A DNA stretch of 23,777 bases from NCBI GenBank assembly GCA_030592145.1, contig JAUVKJ010000001.1, positions 1-23,777 on the forward strand, read 5' to 3'. Below are positions 14,599 to 23,366 of the stretch, piece by piece. Source of the stretch: Bacteroides sp. GTDB taxonomy: Bacteria; Bacteroidota; Bacteroidia; Bacteroidales; SM23-62. The notes under the pieces were generated by a model. It had not been told where the DNA came from and searched no databases. It was given only the letters and a program-made list of their open reading frames with translations. A program made the position numbers and the translations under genes. The first letter of the stretch is position 1; every line of letters begins with the position of its first letter.

Positions 14599-16688
14599 TT
14601 GCGGGTGATTTCCAGATCATCCAGCCAGGCTTCACCATCCCCTGCATTCCAGAGGTAAATCCCGTATCGATAACAGGCAAAACCATCCGGAACCACAGTT
14701 GTTAATTCCAGCAATTCCCAACCAGATTCATCCACTGCTGAAGCTTCCGACTGGTTTTCAGAATGGCATCCATCTCCACCACCTGCAACGATAATAATTT
14801 GATCATTTCCACCGTATTTCCATACCCTTACCCTGAATTTCTCACCCGCACGAACATCTTTAAACCTGTGTAAAAATGTAAAGTGGTTTTCTTCATCCAG
14901 TTTAACAGAATACCGGCCGGATCTTGCATGGTCTGCGGACCTGAGCGTACCTCCTTCAAACCTTATACTATCCTGCTGCGACAGCAGATAAGAAGGATTA
15001 TCAGCCAGGGTCTCACAATCGCAGGTAACAGGGTAGATGGCATAAGGAAGCATACCTTCGATGGGATGCCAGAGGATCTGTACGGAATCTTTTCCGTGAA
15101 ATAACCAGCGTGTGTAGGGAAAAGACACATGGTACTGAAATCCTTCAATGGGTCCACAGGCCAATACATACTCATCTTCGGTCACAAACCACCAGCTCTT
15201 CCCCATCTTGTCAGCGGGGTTAAAGGGACCCGCTTCGTACCATGCATTGAATTCAAGTCCCCCGTCAATCCTTTTCACATCGATCTGCTGCTCCTGTACC
15301 AGGTACTCCAGACCTCTCCAGCGCGCCCGGTTCCATTCCATAAAATCGCGAACTGCTGAACCACTGAACAACATGAATAATCCCAGAAATCCACCGGATA
15401 TCCAGGTCCATTTCCCGGCTGTGGTTTTTATCATAGCAGCCAGGAAAATTGCACTGAAAATAGTTAGTGAAAGCGTATACCGATCGAAGAAAAATTTATT
15501 GATTAGCATGTAAACAAGATAGCCCGCACATATAAGAAGCAGGAGAAACTTAATTGAAGTTCCGGTCCCGGACTGTATTCTATTATAAAGGTTTGTCAGA
15601 TTGATCGGTCGGTAAAACATGACCAGGGCTAATGTAAATACACCTCCAACTGCAAGAACTTTTATCCCTGTCCAGACGGCAAGTGGTAAAACCGGTGAAA
15701 TATTATCTCCCCAGTATGAATCCTTCAGAAGTTTCGGACCCAGTCCAATATTGTAAAAAACATTGGGCGCGGGAAATCCTTTGAATCCCATTACAACAAG
15801 AATGGAAACAAGGATGAGTGCCAAAACCAGTAAGTTTCTCCTGAACTTTGTTCCTGGTGAAACTTTGGATGGTATCATTCGTAATGATAAAGGCAATAAA
15901 AAAAGGCCCAGGTACATCAGGATGGTACCGGCTTTACACATGAAATAATCCAAATTGTTAAACCTGAGTGTTTCCAGCAAGTCTCCCGGCCTGCCGTAAT
16001 TCTCCGGGAGGTTCCCAGTCGATTCAAGCCAATGTGAGTAGACCCGGAGCCCCATAAATACAATCGTAAACGGCAATAAAGACCAGACGATTTTTTTGAT
16101 ATTCCTCCCGGATCTTATGATCTCTACCATTCCTATTGCAATGGGAATAATCAAACCGGTTTGCCTGGTAAGGGTTGTGATCAGGGCAAATAAGGAACTG
16201 AGAAGAAGGAATATCAGTTTATCCCTGAGCAGATACTGATGGTAAAGCATCAGGGTAACAAGGAAAAAAAAGAGGAAATAAATCTCTGTCATGAAGGTAA
16301 AGGACAGGGACAGGAAAAATGGAGAAAACAGGATCAGAAGGCTGGTAAAAGCAGCAGTATTTCGTTCGACCTTCAATTTCCTGAGAAAGGTGTATAAAAG
16401 CAACAGGAAGGATATCCCGAATAACAATGTCGCCAGCCTGAGTACACTGAATGAAAACCCGAACAATGTGGTAAACAAGGCACCTGTTAAGGTTTGGGAT
16501 ATTAGTGTCATCCCCGGCCAGTCTGAAAAGACAAACCTTCCTTCCTCGCTCAGAAACCAGACATTCTTACTATATGCCCAGTCATCATTGACAGGGAATT
16601 CTCCCAGTGGATTTATGACAAGGACAACAAGAATCCAAACAAGTAACAGGATGATTTCGAAAGGGATCGATTTAGGGGTAAATCTCAT
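14589..16688 (-). CDS. GT-C type membrane glycosyltransferase with C-terminal beta-sandwich-like tail
   Basis: A 699-residue polytopic membrane protein of the GT39/ArnT/PMT type. The first helix (about 9-27) leads to NDDWAYSKN, with D35/D36 at the position of the catalytic Asp. About ten further helices fill residues 50-430, including FTFMTEIYFLFFFLVTLMLY. The soluble part (about 440-699) ends in a predicted jelly-roll domain (about 560-697; SGRYSVKL, DESGWELLEL, AWLDDLEI) resembling the tails of the 419-2518 and 19598-21598 products. I start at the ATG at 16688; an in-frame TTG at 16730 would add 14 residues and is less likely. The 3' end overlaps the ABC permease gene by 10 bp. The sugar donor is probably a lipid-linked hexose, by family; the acceptor is unknown. 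Confidence 0.8.
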   Translation of the reverse strand: MRFTPKSIPFEIILLLVWILVVLVINPLGEFPVNDDWAYSKNVWFLSEEGRFVFSDWPGMTLISQTLTGALFTTLFGFSFSVLRLATLLFGISFLLLLYTFLRKLKVERNTAAFTSLLILFSPFFLSLSFTFMTEIYFLFFFLVTLMLYHQYLLRDKLIFLLLSSLFALITTLTRQTGLIIPIAIGMVEIIRSGRNIKKIVWSLLPFTIVFMGLRVYSHWLESTGNLPENYGRPGDLLETLRFNNLDYFMCKAGTILMYLGLFLLPLSLRMIPSKVSPGTKFRRNLLVLALILVSILVVMGFKGFPAPNVFYNIGLGPKLLKDSYWGDNISPVLPLAVWTGIKVLAVGGVFTLALVMFYRPINLTNLYNRIQSGTGTSIKFLLLLICAGYLVYMLINKFFFDRYTLSLTIFSAIFLAAMIKTTAGKWTWISGGFLGLFMLFSGSAVRDFMEWNRARWRGLEYLVQEQQIDVKRIDGGLEFNAWYEAGPFNPADKMGKSWWFVTEDEYVLACGPIEGFQYHVSFPYTRWLFHGKDSVQILWHPIEGMLPYAIYPVTCDCETLADNPSYLLSQQDSIRFEGGTLRSADHARSGRYSVKLDEENHFTFLHRFKDVRAGEKFRVRVWKYGGNDQIIIVAGGGDGCHSENQSEASAVDESGWELLELTTVVPDGFACYRYGIYLWNAGDGEAWLDDLEITRNYE

Positions 16689-16854
16689 ACTCAGTCCAGT
16701 AAAAAAAGGCCGGAATCTGTCTGTTTGCAAATAAATCTTCTGAAATTACTGAAAAATATGAACAATCCTTGATGAGGAACATGGATATGGAGCAGTCTTG
16801 GGATAATTATTAACTTTAGGCCACCTTATTCAATCTATAAATCCCTGGCACAAA

Positions 16855-18006
16855 ATGGCCAAAATACTGGTTATTGACGACGAAAAAAGCATCCGGAACA
16901 CACTGAAGGATATCCTTGAAGCAGAAGATCATGAGGTGATCACGGCAGAAGATGGACCAAGGGCACTTCAACTCTTCGGTGAACAAAAATTCGATGTGGT
17001 GCTCTGTGATATCAAGATGCAGGAAATGGATGGCATCGAGGTCCTTGAAAAGATCCTTGAACAACCGCATGATGTCCCTGTCATTATGATCTCCGGCCAT
17101 GGGGATATCGAGATCGCCGTTGATGCTATTAAAAAAGGTGCTTTCGATTTCCTTGAAAAACCATTGGACCTTAACCGGCTCCTGATCACCATCCGGAACG
17201 CACTGGAAAGATCCGACCTGATCACCGAAACCCGGGTCCTGAGAAGAAAGATCGCCAGGACAGGAGAAATGATCGGCGAATCAAAGGCCCTTCAAAAGAT
17301 CAAGGAAATGATCGACCGGGTGGCCCCTACCGATGCCAGGGTGCTGATCACAGGCGATAACGGTACCGGAAAGGAACTGGTAGCCCGCTGGCTTCATGAG
17401 AAAAGCAGCAGGGCATCAAGTCCCTTTGTCGAGGTCAACTGCGCCGCCATCCCCTCTGAACTCATCGAAAGCGAATTGTTCGGACACGAAAAGGGGGCCT
17501 TCACATCGGCCCATAAACAGAGAAAAGGAAAGTTTGAACAGGCCATCGGAGGAACCCTGTTCCTGGATGAGATCGGAGACATGAGCCTTTCGGCCCAGTC
17601 AAAAGTGCTAAGGGCACTCCAGGAAAACAAGATCACACGCGTGGGAAATGATAAGGACATAGAAGTGGATGTACGGATCATTACAGCAACCAATAAGAAC
17701 CTGAAAGAAGAGATCGAAAAGAACAATTTCCGGGAGGATCTATATCATCGCCTGAGCGTGATCCTCATACAGGTACCCACCCTGAATGAGAGGCCGGGCG
17801 ACATCCCCCTGCTGGCCGAATATTTCAATGAACAGATCTGCGCCGAGCACGGTATGGCAAAAAAGCAGATCACGGAAGATGCCTTGAAGGAATTGCAGAA
17901 GATAACATGGACAGGAAATATCAGAGAATTCCGCAACGTAATGGAACGTCTGATCATCCTCTGCGACAAAGAGATCAACGGTAAGGATGTTACCTCCTTT
18001 GCCTGA
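16855..18006 (+). CDS. NtrC-type sigma-54 response regulator lacking a DNA-binding domain
   Basis: A 383-residue two-component regulator with a receiver and an AAA+ activator domain. In the receiver (1-120) D8/D9 bind metal, D52 (VLCDIKM) is the phosphoacceptor, S80 is the switch residue and K102 is conserved. The AAA+ domain (about 138-365) has Walker A GDNGTGKE (167-174), the sigma-54 contact loop as GAFTSA (214-219) instead of GAFTGA, Walker B GTLFLDEI (233-240), arginine-finger region REDLYHRL (293-300) and sensor II GNIREFRN. The protein stops at 383, directly after AAA+, with no Fis-type helix-turn-helix, so it should act without its own DNA site, as known for H. pylori FlgR and chlamydial CtcC. 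No sensor kinase gene is nearby. It ends 15 bp before the next glycosyltransferase and may share its transcript. Confidence 0.93.
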   Translation: MAKILVIDDEKSIRNTLKDILEAEDHEVITAEDGPRALQLFGEQKFDVVLCDIKMQEMDGIEVLEKILEQPHDVPVIMISGHGDIEIAVDAIKKGAFDFLEKPLDLNRLLITIRNALERSDLITETRVLRRKIARTGEMIGESKALQKIKEMIDRVAPTDARVLITGDNGTGKELVARWLHEKSSRASSPFVEVNCAAIPSELIESELFGHEKGAFTSAHKQRKGKFEQAIGGTLFLDEIGDMSLSAQSKVLRALQENKITRVGNDKDIEVDVRIITATNKNLKEEIEKNNFREDLYHRLSVILIQVPTLNERPGDIPLLAEYFNEQICAEHGMAKKQITEDALKELQKITWTGNIREFRNVMERLIILCDKEINGKDVTSFA

Positions 18007-18021
18007 ACCAAACTGTTTTTT

Positions 18022-19626
18022 ATGAAAACCGGTAGTTTCCTTATTCGCAATAAATCAGGGCTGATTTTCCTTGGACTGCTGTTCTTATTGTTCTTTGCTT
18101 ACAGGTATCCCCATTCCATACAGAAGGGAGCGTTCTCAATTCATATGTGGCGTCAGTCCGATTGCCTTTCATTTGCCCTGAACTACGCTGAGGAAGGAAT
18201 GAAGTTTTTTCAACCGAACATTCACTGGTCGGGAGGTAATCCCGATGGTAAAACAGCCAGTGAATTCCCCATCATCTACTACATCGTAGCCGGCCTCTGG
18301 AGAATCTTTGGTCAGCATGAATGGATATTCAGAACACTCAACCTGCTGATCGTTTACCTGGGATTGTTTTACCTGTTTAAATTCTGCAGGGAGTTCCTGG
18401 AAAGTGATTTCTGGGTGATGTACATACCTGTCCTTGTTTTTACATCACCGGTACTTGTGTTTTATTCCAATAATTTCCTGATGAATGCACCGGCATTAGG
18501 ACTGGTCCTGATCGCCGGCTATTATTACTGGAGATACCTTACCGGGAACAGAGTTTCAATCTTATATCTCGCGATGGGAATTTTCCTGCTTGCGGGTTTG
18601 CTGAAAATTACAGCCCTGCTGTTGTTCACAGCCCTGCTTATGGTCCACCTGCTAAGCCTGTCCGGCAAATTAAGAAAGTCCCTGGGCATTCCTGATACAC
18701 TCAGACCATTGCACCTGATACCCTTCGCGCTTGTGATTATTTTTACTGTTCTGTGGATCGTATGGACTCAACAATACAATCAGACGTATACTTCAGGGAT
18801 ATTCCTGAGGGGTATATTTCCCATCTGGGATGTGGAATTATATGACGGGTTTTACCTGGGATCAATGCTGTACACTAAACTTCTACCTTCTTTATTTCAT
18901 CGTTCTGCAATCGCTATAATTGTTGGAATGTTTATCTGGTTGCTGATTAAACGTACTCATGTTAATCGCTTCTTTCTCACCGTTACGACCCTGGTTTTCT
19001 GCGGCGCCCTTGCATTTATAATCCTGTTTTTCAGAGCTTTTACTGTTCATGATTATTACCTGATAAATCTTTTAATCGTTGTTCCAATGGTCAGCGTCCT
19101 TTTTCTCAGGTATCTGAAATCAAACAGGATCAGCCTGTCTGAGAGCAGAGCTTTCAAAGGCATGGCAATTGCGGCGCTGGTATTAATGGTTTACAATACC
19201 ATGGTCGTACAAAGAGGAAAATATGATTTAAGGGATACCTTCGTCAAGCACAGTTTTTTACTCGACCAGGAGACAAGAAAGTTCTACAACTATGTCCTTG
19301 ATGATTATAAACGCAGGTTTGAGGCCCTTGAAACCATCACCCCCTATTTAAGGGAGCTTGGACTTAACAGGGAGGACAGGGTACTATCCATCCCGGATGG
19401 TTCTCCAAATATCAGCCTGTACATGATGGATCAAAAGGGCGTCTCAGGATTTGGTGCCGGACATTTAACTGGTGCTGACCGGATCCGTCATTACATGGAA
19501 AAGGGAATTGAATACCTGGTTATCAACGACCCACATGAACTCAACAAGGAATACCTGAAGCCTTTTCTGGGACTGAAGATCGGTGAGTACAAGAATGTTA
19601 CTGTTTATAAACTAAAAGGGATATAG
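18022..19626 (+). CDS. GT-C type membrane glycosyltransferase, tail-less paralogue of the first one
   Basis: A 534-residue polytopic membrane protein and close paralogue of the 419-2518 product. WRQSD (43-47, with D47 as candidate catalytic Asp), GMKFF, FTSPVLVFYSNNFL and HDYY (343-346) all align. About 10-11 helices fill residues 12-395, followed by a short soluble region (about 400-534) ending GEYKNVTVYKLKGI. That end corresponds to IGQYKDILVFDL in the paralogue, which then continues with about 160 more residues including the beta-sandwich tail, so this copy lacks the tail entirely. The start lies 15 bp after the response regulator stop. The 3' end overlaps the next convergent glycosyltransferase by 29 bp. 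Sugar and acceptor unknown. Confidence 0.8.
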   Translation: MKTGSFLIRNKSGLIFLGLLFLLFFAYRYPHSIQKGAFSIHMWRQSDCLSFALNYAEEGMKFFQPNIHWSGGNPDGKTASEFPIIYYIVAGLWRIFGQHEWIFRTLNLLIVYLGLFYLFKFCREFLESDFWVMYIPVLVFTSPVLVFYSNNFLMNAPALGLVLIAGYYYWRYLTGNRVSILYLAMGIFLLAGLLKITALLLFTALLMVHLLSLSGKLRKSLGIPDTLRPLHLIPFALVIIFTVLWIVWTQQYNQTYTSGIFLRGIFPIWDVELYDGFYLGSMLYTKLLPSLFHRSAIAIIVGMFIWLLIKRTHVNRFFLTVTTLVFCGALAFIILFFRAFTVHDYYLINLLIVVPMVSVLFLRYLKSNRISLSESRAFKGMAIAALVLMVYNTMVVQRGKYDLRDTFVKHSFLLDQETRKFYNYVLDDYKRRFEALETITPYLRELGLNREDRVLSIPDGSPNISLYMMDQKGVSGFGAGHLTGADRIRHYMEKGIEYLVINDPHELNKEYLKPFLGLKIGEYKNVTVYKLKGI

Positions 19627-21598
19627 AATCCTTCCCTGTACTTTTCTTTGAATTCCGGGGTTCCTTAATGGCAATGATAAAGTCGTCCATGTAGGCTTGA
19701 TGTCCTCCCTGGTTCCAGAGATAAATTTTTAAAATATCAGAATTTGACCTCCCTTCAGGGATTACATGTTCAATTACAGTCTCCTCCCAGGTATGCAGCT
19801 TTTCCGGCTTGATTTCCCAGGTATGGTAGAAAAGAATCTCATTACTGTTCTGAAGACTCATTACCAGCAGGAGAGGTTCCTCCTCAGCAAAGACTTCAAA
19901 ACTATGAGAGATCGTAATGCTTAACTTTGAACCATCGGCAGGTTTAATCCCCTTAATGGGAATTTCAATCCCGGGAAGAAAAGCCCTTTTCTCATCGAGA
20001 AAGAATGAATGAGAACCGGATTTGAAATTCTGACTGTTAAGATTTGAAGTATCCCTCTCATAACCAGCTGGTTCATAATCTTCATATTCCAATACCCTGA
20101 TCCGGAACAAAGGGTTTTCACGTTTTTGAATTTCGTCAAGAATTGCCTCTAATTCCAGCTTTCTGCTGCTTTCCAGACGCTCAAAAATGTGAATTTCATA
20201 ATCATACCCACCGAGTACTGTAAAAGAATATTTGGGACGGAATACTTTTACCTCACAGAAATCCGGGTTACCCTGAAGCCTTTCCAGGGGGGTTCTGCCT
20301 TCATTGGGACCATAATGCGCATCCCAGAGGATGATTTCACCTGGGAGTATATTCTTCCCTGGATTATTCCGATCATACACTCCTTCCCTGATCTTTGCCT
20401 GGTCGGTGGGATCTATATCCAGGAAAAACCACCAGAAGTGATCCCAGAAATAGATCTTCCGGTCCGTGTATTCCATATCCTCCAACCACGATGCAGCCTC
20501 CTTTATCAATTTTTGAGGTGGTGCCAGATCTACAGGGATCTTGTGTACCTCAAAGGGGACAAAAATCAGGTATACAGCGAGGACACAAACCGCAACAATT
20601 TTAATATTTTCCCGGAGTTTCAGAAAGCGCATTAAATGGTCCCAGGCAAATAAGGCCAATAGAACGGCTGAAGGAAATACTGCAGCCATTACCCTGATCT
20701 CACCAACAGAATTACCCTGGCCTTTCCAGAAAACATAAGAATGAGCACAAAAGTATACCAGGAATGGCAGAAATCCGACCAGCACCTTATTAATAAAATC
20801 CGGGCGATTATCCTTATTGCTTCTGAAAAAATGCAGTGGAATATAGATTAGTCCACCAACAATCAACATAAAAAATGGCAGACCGAAAATTGCCCTGAAA
20901 CGATTCACGTAATAAAGGAGTTCACCACTTCCGTATATATCACTCGCGTCGCCGGTGTAAGGGTTCTTCGTGATCATCCAAAAAAAATCATCGTAATAAA
21001 AACTACCCGCAAAGCTAATAACCAGGAATCCTGAGAAAAGGAAAGGTATAGCCTTCCATTGCCTGCTCAGCATAAATGCAAGTATAAAAAGCGGAATTAT
21101 GATGAATCCTTCAGTTCGTACAAATGGGAGCAGGGAAATCACAAGCGCCGACCACAGATAACGGTTCTTGAAAAACAGATAAATTCCAAGGATCAGGAAA
21201 AAACTGAATGGGACCTCTGTCATCCCCGACAGCATCATCATTGTATACATTGGTGCGAACACTAATAGAAACAGTGCAAGAAGGGGATGACTGTAATTCA
21301 GCTTCTTTGCAGTCAGGAAGGTTAAAAGTGCCGTGGCCAGTCCAATGAGCACATTGAACAGTCTTACTGCATTAAAGCCAAATTGTGCCACCGGTGCAAA
21401 AAGCAGGGTAAAGAGGGGCTTTGCCCATGTGTCGAAAAAGAATCCCGGATTATCAAAAGCATACCTGGCGTATCGGTAATGGTTAATATCGTCTGCTCCG
21501 CCTGCAGTACCTTCAGAGTTAAAAACAAGGATTACAAAACTAACAAGGAAGGCCAGGAGCAGGTAATAGGGCAGGTTTTTATTAAAATTCATATTCAT
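19598..21598 (-). CDS. GT-C type membrane glycosyltransferase with divergent C-terminal tail
   Basis: A 666-residue polytopic membrane protein of the GT39/PMT type. The first helix (about 9-27) is followed by GGADDINHYRYARY, with D36/D37 as candidate catalytic residues. About ten helices cover 55-370 (for example SGMTEVPFSFFLILGIYLFF). The soluble part contains a region rich in Trp and acidic residues (FWDHFWWFFLDIDP) and ends in a jelly-roll-like tail with KIYLWNQGGHQAYMDDFI near 624-641. The start at 21598 is chosen because its ATG overlaps the TGA of the upstream GT2 gene (ATGA), a coupling that pairs the two products; an upstream in-frame TTG at 21649 is unlikely. The GT2 probably makes the lipid-linked sugar this enzyme uses. 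Confidence 0.8.
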   Translation of the reverse strand: MNMNFNKNLPYYLLLAFLVSFVILVFNSEGTAGGADDINHYRYARYAFDNPGFFFDTWAKPLFTLLFAPVAQFGFNAVRLFNVLIGLATALLTFLTAKKLNYSHPLLALFLLVFAPMYTMMMLSGMTEVPFSFFLILGIYLFFKNRYLWSALVISLLPFVRTEGFIIIPLFILAFMLSRQWKAIPFLFSGFLVISFAGSFYYDDFFWMITKNPYTGDASDIYGSGELLYYVNRFRAIFGLPFFMLIVGGLIYIPLHFFRSNKDNRPDFINKVLVGFLPFLVYFCAHSYVFWKGQGNSVGEIRVMAAVFPSAVLLALFAWDHLMRFLKLRENIKIVAVCVLAVYLIFVPFEVHKIPVDLAPPQKLIKEAASWLEDMEYTDRKIYFWDHFWWFFLDIDPTDQAKIREGVYDRNNPGKNILPGEIILWDAHYGPNEGRTPLERLQGNPDFCEVKVFRPKYSFTVLGGYDYEIHIFERLESSRKLELEAILDEIQKRENPLFRIRVLEYEDYEPAGYERDTSNLNSQNFKSGSHSFFLDEKRAFLPGIEIPIKGIKPADGSKLSITISHSFEVFAEEEPLLLVMSLQNSNEILFYHTWEIKPEKLHTWEETVIEHVIPEGRSNSDILKIYLWNQGGHQAYMDDFIIAIKEPRNSKKSTGKDSISLLVYKQ

Positions 21599-22335
21599 GC
21601 CTTGTCTTTGAATACCTTTCTTGAAAATATATTGTACTTGATAATACAATATACGGCCCTGAATCCGTCACGCCAATTAATTTTTTTTCCTTCATAGTAT
21701 GTCCTGCCATAATAAGAAATCCCAACTTCATAGATACGGATGCCAGGCACCCTGGAAACCTTAGCTGTCACTTCAGGTTCGAATCCGAACCTTTTTTCCC
21801 GCAGATGAAGCTTCTGTATGATATCTGTTCTGAACAGTTTGTAGCCTGTCTCCATATCCGTAAGATTCAGGTTGGTCAGCATGTTGGAAAAGAAAGTCAG
21901 CATTCTATTCCCCAGCGAGTGCCAGAAGAAAAGTATACGGTGAGGATTGGAACCCATAAAGCGTGATCCGTATACTACATCTGCTGTTCCTCCTAAGGCA
22001 GGTCTCAGGAGGTCAATATATTCTTCGGGATCATATTCAAGATCAGCATCCTGAATAATTAAAAACTTACCACTGGCATGTTCTATTCCCGTGTGAATGG
22101 AGGCACCCTTTCCCTGATTCTTTGAATGGTTAATAAGTTTTACATCCTCCTCAGGATGCTCTTTGATGAAATCCTCTATCAGTTCCGGAGTATTATCGTT
22201 GGAACAATCATTAACCACAATGATCTCAAGAACTATCCCATCTATGTTAATTCCAATAACCTTTTGCAGGATCTCCAGTATCGTGCTACTTTCGTTAAAG
22301 GCTGGTATAATAACGGAAAAACGAGTGCTCATCAT
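21595..22335 (-). CDS. GT2 family glycosyltransferase (polyprenyl-phosphate sugar synthase-like)
   Basis: A 246-residue cytoplasmic GT-A fold enzyme resembling dolichol-phosphate mannose synthase (DPM1) and bacterial polyprenyl-phosphate hexosyltransferases. The start FSVIIPAFNE (6-15) is typical; VVNDCSND (40-47) and QDADLEYDP (95-103) supply the nucleotide-sugar and metal-binding acidic residues (D96, D98). GYKLFR follows later. It has no C-terminal membrane helices, like soluble DPM1-type enzymes, so it would act at the membrane surface. It probably transfers a hexose from a nucleotide sugar to a polyprenyl phosphate; the sugar cannot be read from sequence. Its TGA overlaps the ATG of the GT-C gene downstream. 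A good promoter lies just upstream. Confidence 0.87.
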   Translation of the reverse strand: MMSTRFSVIIPAFNESSTILEILQKVIGINIDGIVLEIIVVNDCSNDNTPELIEDFIKEHPEEDVKLINHSKNQGKGASIHTGIEHASGKFLIIQDADLEYDPEEYIDLLRPALGGTADVVYGSRFMGSNPHRILFFWHSLGNRMLTFFSNMLTNLNLTDMETGYKLFRTDIIQKLHLREKRFGFEPEVTAKVSRVPGIRIYEVGISYYGRTYYEGKKINWRDGFRAVYCIIKYNIFSRKVFKDKA

Positions 22336-22357
22336 AAATCCATGAAAATGACAAGCT

Positions 22358-22387
22358 CAAAGATAAGCCTAAAATCCTGGCTACAAA
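22358..22387 (-). promoter_or_regulatory. Promoter for the GT2/GT-C pair (TTTG-N18-TATCTTTG)
   Basis: On the minus strand TATCTTTG (22365-22358) matches the TAnnTTTG consensus exactly, with TTTG (22387-22384) 18 bp upstream, one base shorter than the usual spacing. Transcription would start near 22351, about 15 bases before the ATG at 22335. In the rest of this 160-bp divergent gap, only a weak TATTTTTA (22480-22487) precedes the opposite gene. Confidence 0.5.
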
Positions 22388-22495
22388 AACCCCACATAGA
22401 GACAATTCATGGATAATCCAGCTAAAAAATTGATTCCTTGAGTTAGCTCCACAAATAAACCATATAGGAATAATTATGCTATTTTTACATGAAAT

Positions 22496-23359
22496 ATGAA
22501 GAACTTTCCAACCTCCGTCGTGGTTCCGGTGTACAATGAAGAAGATGCGGTCAGGATCTCCCTTAACAGGATCATGGATCTTAAACTGCATGAAAGATTT
22601 GAATTCCTCTATATTGATGACGGATCCGATGACAGCAGCTATGATATTATCCGGAATTACCCGGTGAAGGTGATCCGCCATACGGTTAATAAGGGGTACG
22701 GAGCTGCCCTGAAAACCGGGATCCGGAAAGCCGGGGGAGAAAAGATCATCCTGATGGACGGGGACGGGCAGCATGATCCGAAATACATCGGGGAGATCGA
22801 GAGTCAGCTGGATGATTATGACATGGTGATCGGTGAGCGTACCGCAGGATCCTTCCAGGTAAAGAAACGGAAAGCCGGCAAAAAGATCATACGTAAGGTA
22901 GGTGAATACCTTGTGGAACAGAAACTGCCGGATTACAACTCGGGGTACCGGGGATTTTATACGGATCAGATCAGGTCGATGCTTCATATCATGCCGAACG
23001 GATTTTCCTTTTCCACCACTTCCACACTCGCCTACCTCAAGGAAGGGTATAATATCTCCACCCTCCCCATTGAGGTGAGCCCGAGGATGGGCCGTAAAAG
23101 CAATGTGCGCCCTGTAAAGGACGGCAGCAAAACCATTATGTTGCTGTTCCGGATCATCATGCTTTTCAATCCTTTAAAAGTGTTCCTTCCTGCCAGTATT
23201 GGAATTTTTCTGATCGGTTTCGGGTTCGGACTCTACGGTTACCTCGTCTTTGAAAGGTTTTCGAATGGGGCGATTATTCTGACCGTACTGGGGATGTTCC
23301 TGTTCTTCATTGGCCTGCTTGCCGACCAGATATCCATCATGAACCGCAAGAGAAACTAG
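22496..23359 (+). CDS. GT2 family glycosyltransferase with two C-terminal membrane helices
   Basis: A 287-residue glycosyltransferase with a GT-A domain (1-205) and a membrane anchor. TSVVVPVYNEE opens the fold; IDDGSDDSS (40-48) and MDGDGQHDP (87-95) carry the acidic residues for nucleotide-sugar and metal binding (D88, D90). NSGYRGFY (about 148-155) is also typical. Two hydrophobic helices lie at about 223-243 and 253-277. This layout matches polyprenyl-phosphate hexosyltransferases such as the DPM1/GtrB-like group, so it probably loads a hexose onto a lipid carrier. It is transcribed away from the other GT2. The start at 22496 is chosen because the ATG seven bases earlier is in another frame. 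The methyltransferase gene begins 7 bp after its stop. Confidence 0.87.
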   Translation: MKNFPTSVVVPVYNEEDAVRISLNRIMDLKLHERFEFLYIDDGSDDSSYDIIRNYPVKVIRHTVNKGYGAALKTGIRKAGGEKIILMDGDGQHDPKYIGEIESQLDDYDMVIGERTAGSFQVKKRKAGKKIIRKVGEYLVEQKLPDYNSGYRGFYTDQIRSMLHIMPNGFSFSTTSTLAYLKEGYNISTLPIEVSPRMGRKSNVRPVKDGSKTIMLLFRIIMLFNPLKVFLPASIGIFLIGFGFGLYGYLVFERFSNGAIILTVLGMFLFFIGLLADQISIMNRKRN

Positions 23360-23366
23360 GTCCGGC

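Noticed and set aside
16846..16860. TGGCAC resembling a sigma-54 -24 element before the response regulator
   Set aside because: The -12 half does not match (GGCC instead of TTGC), and the site overlaps the start codon.
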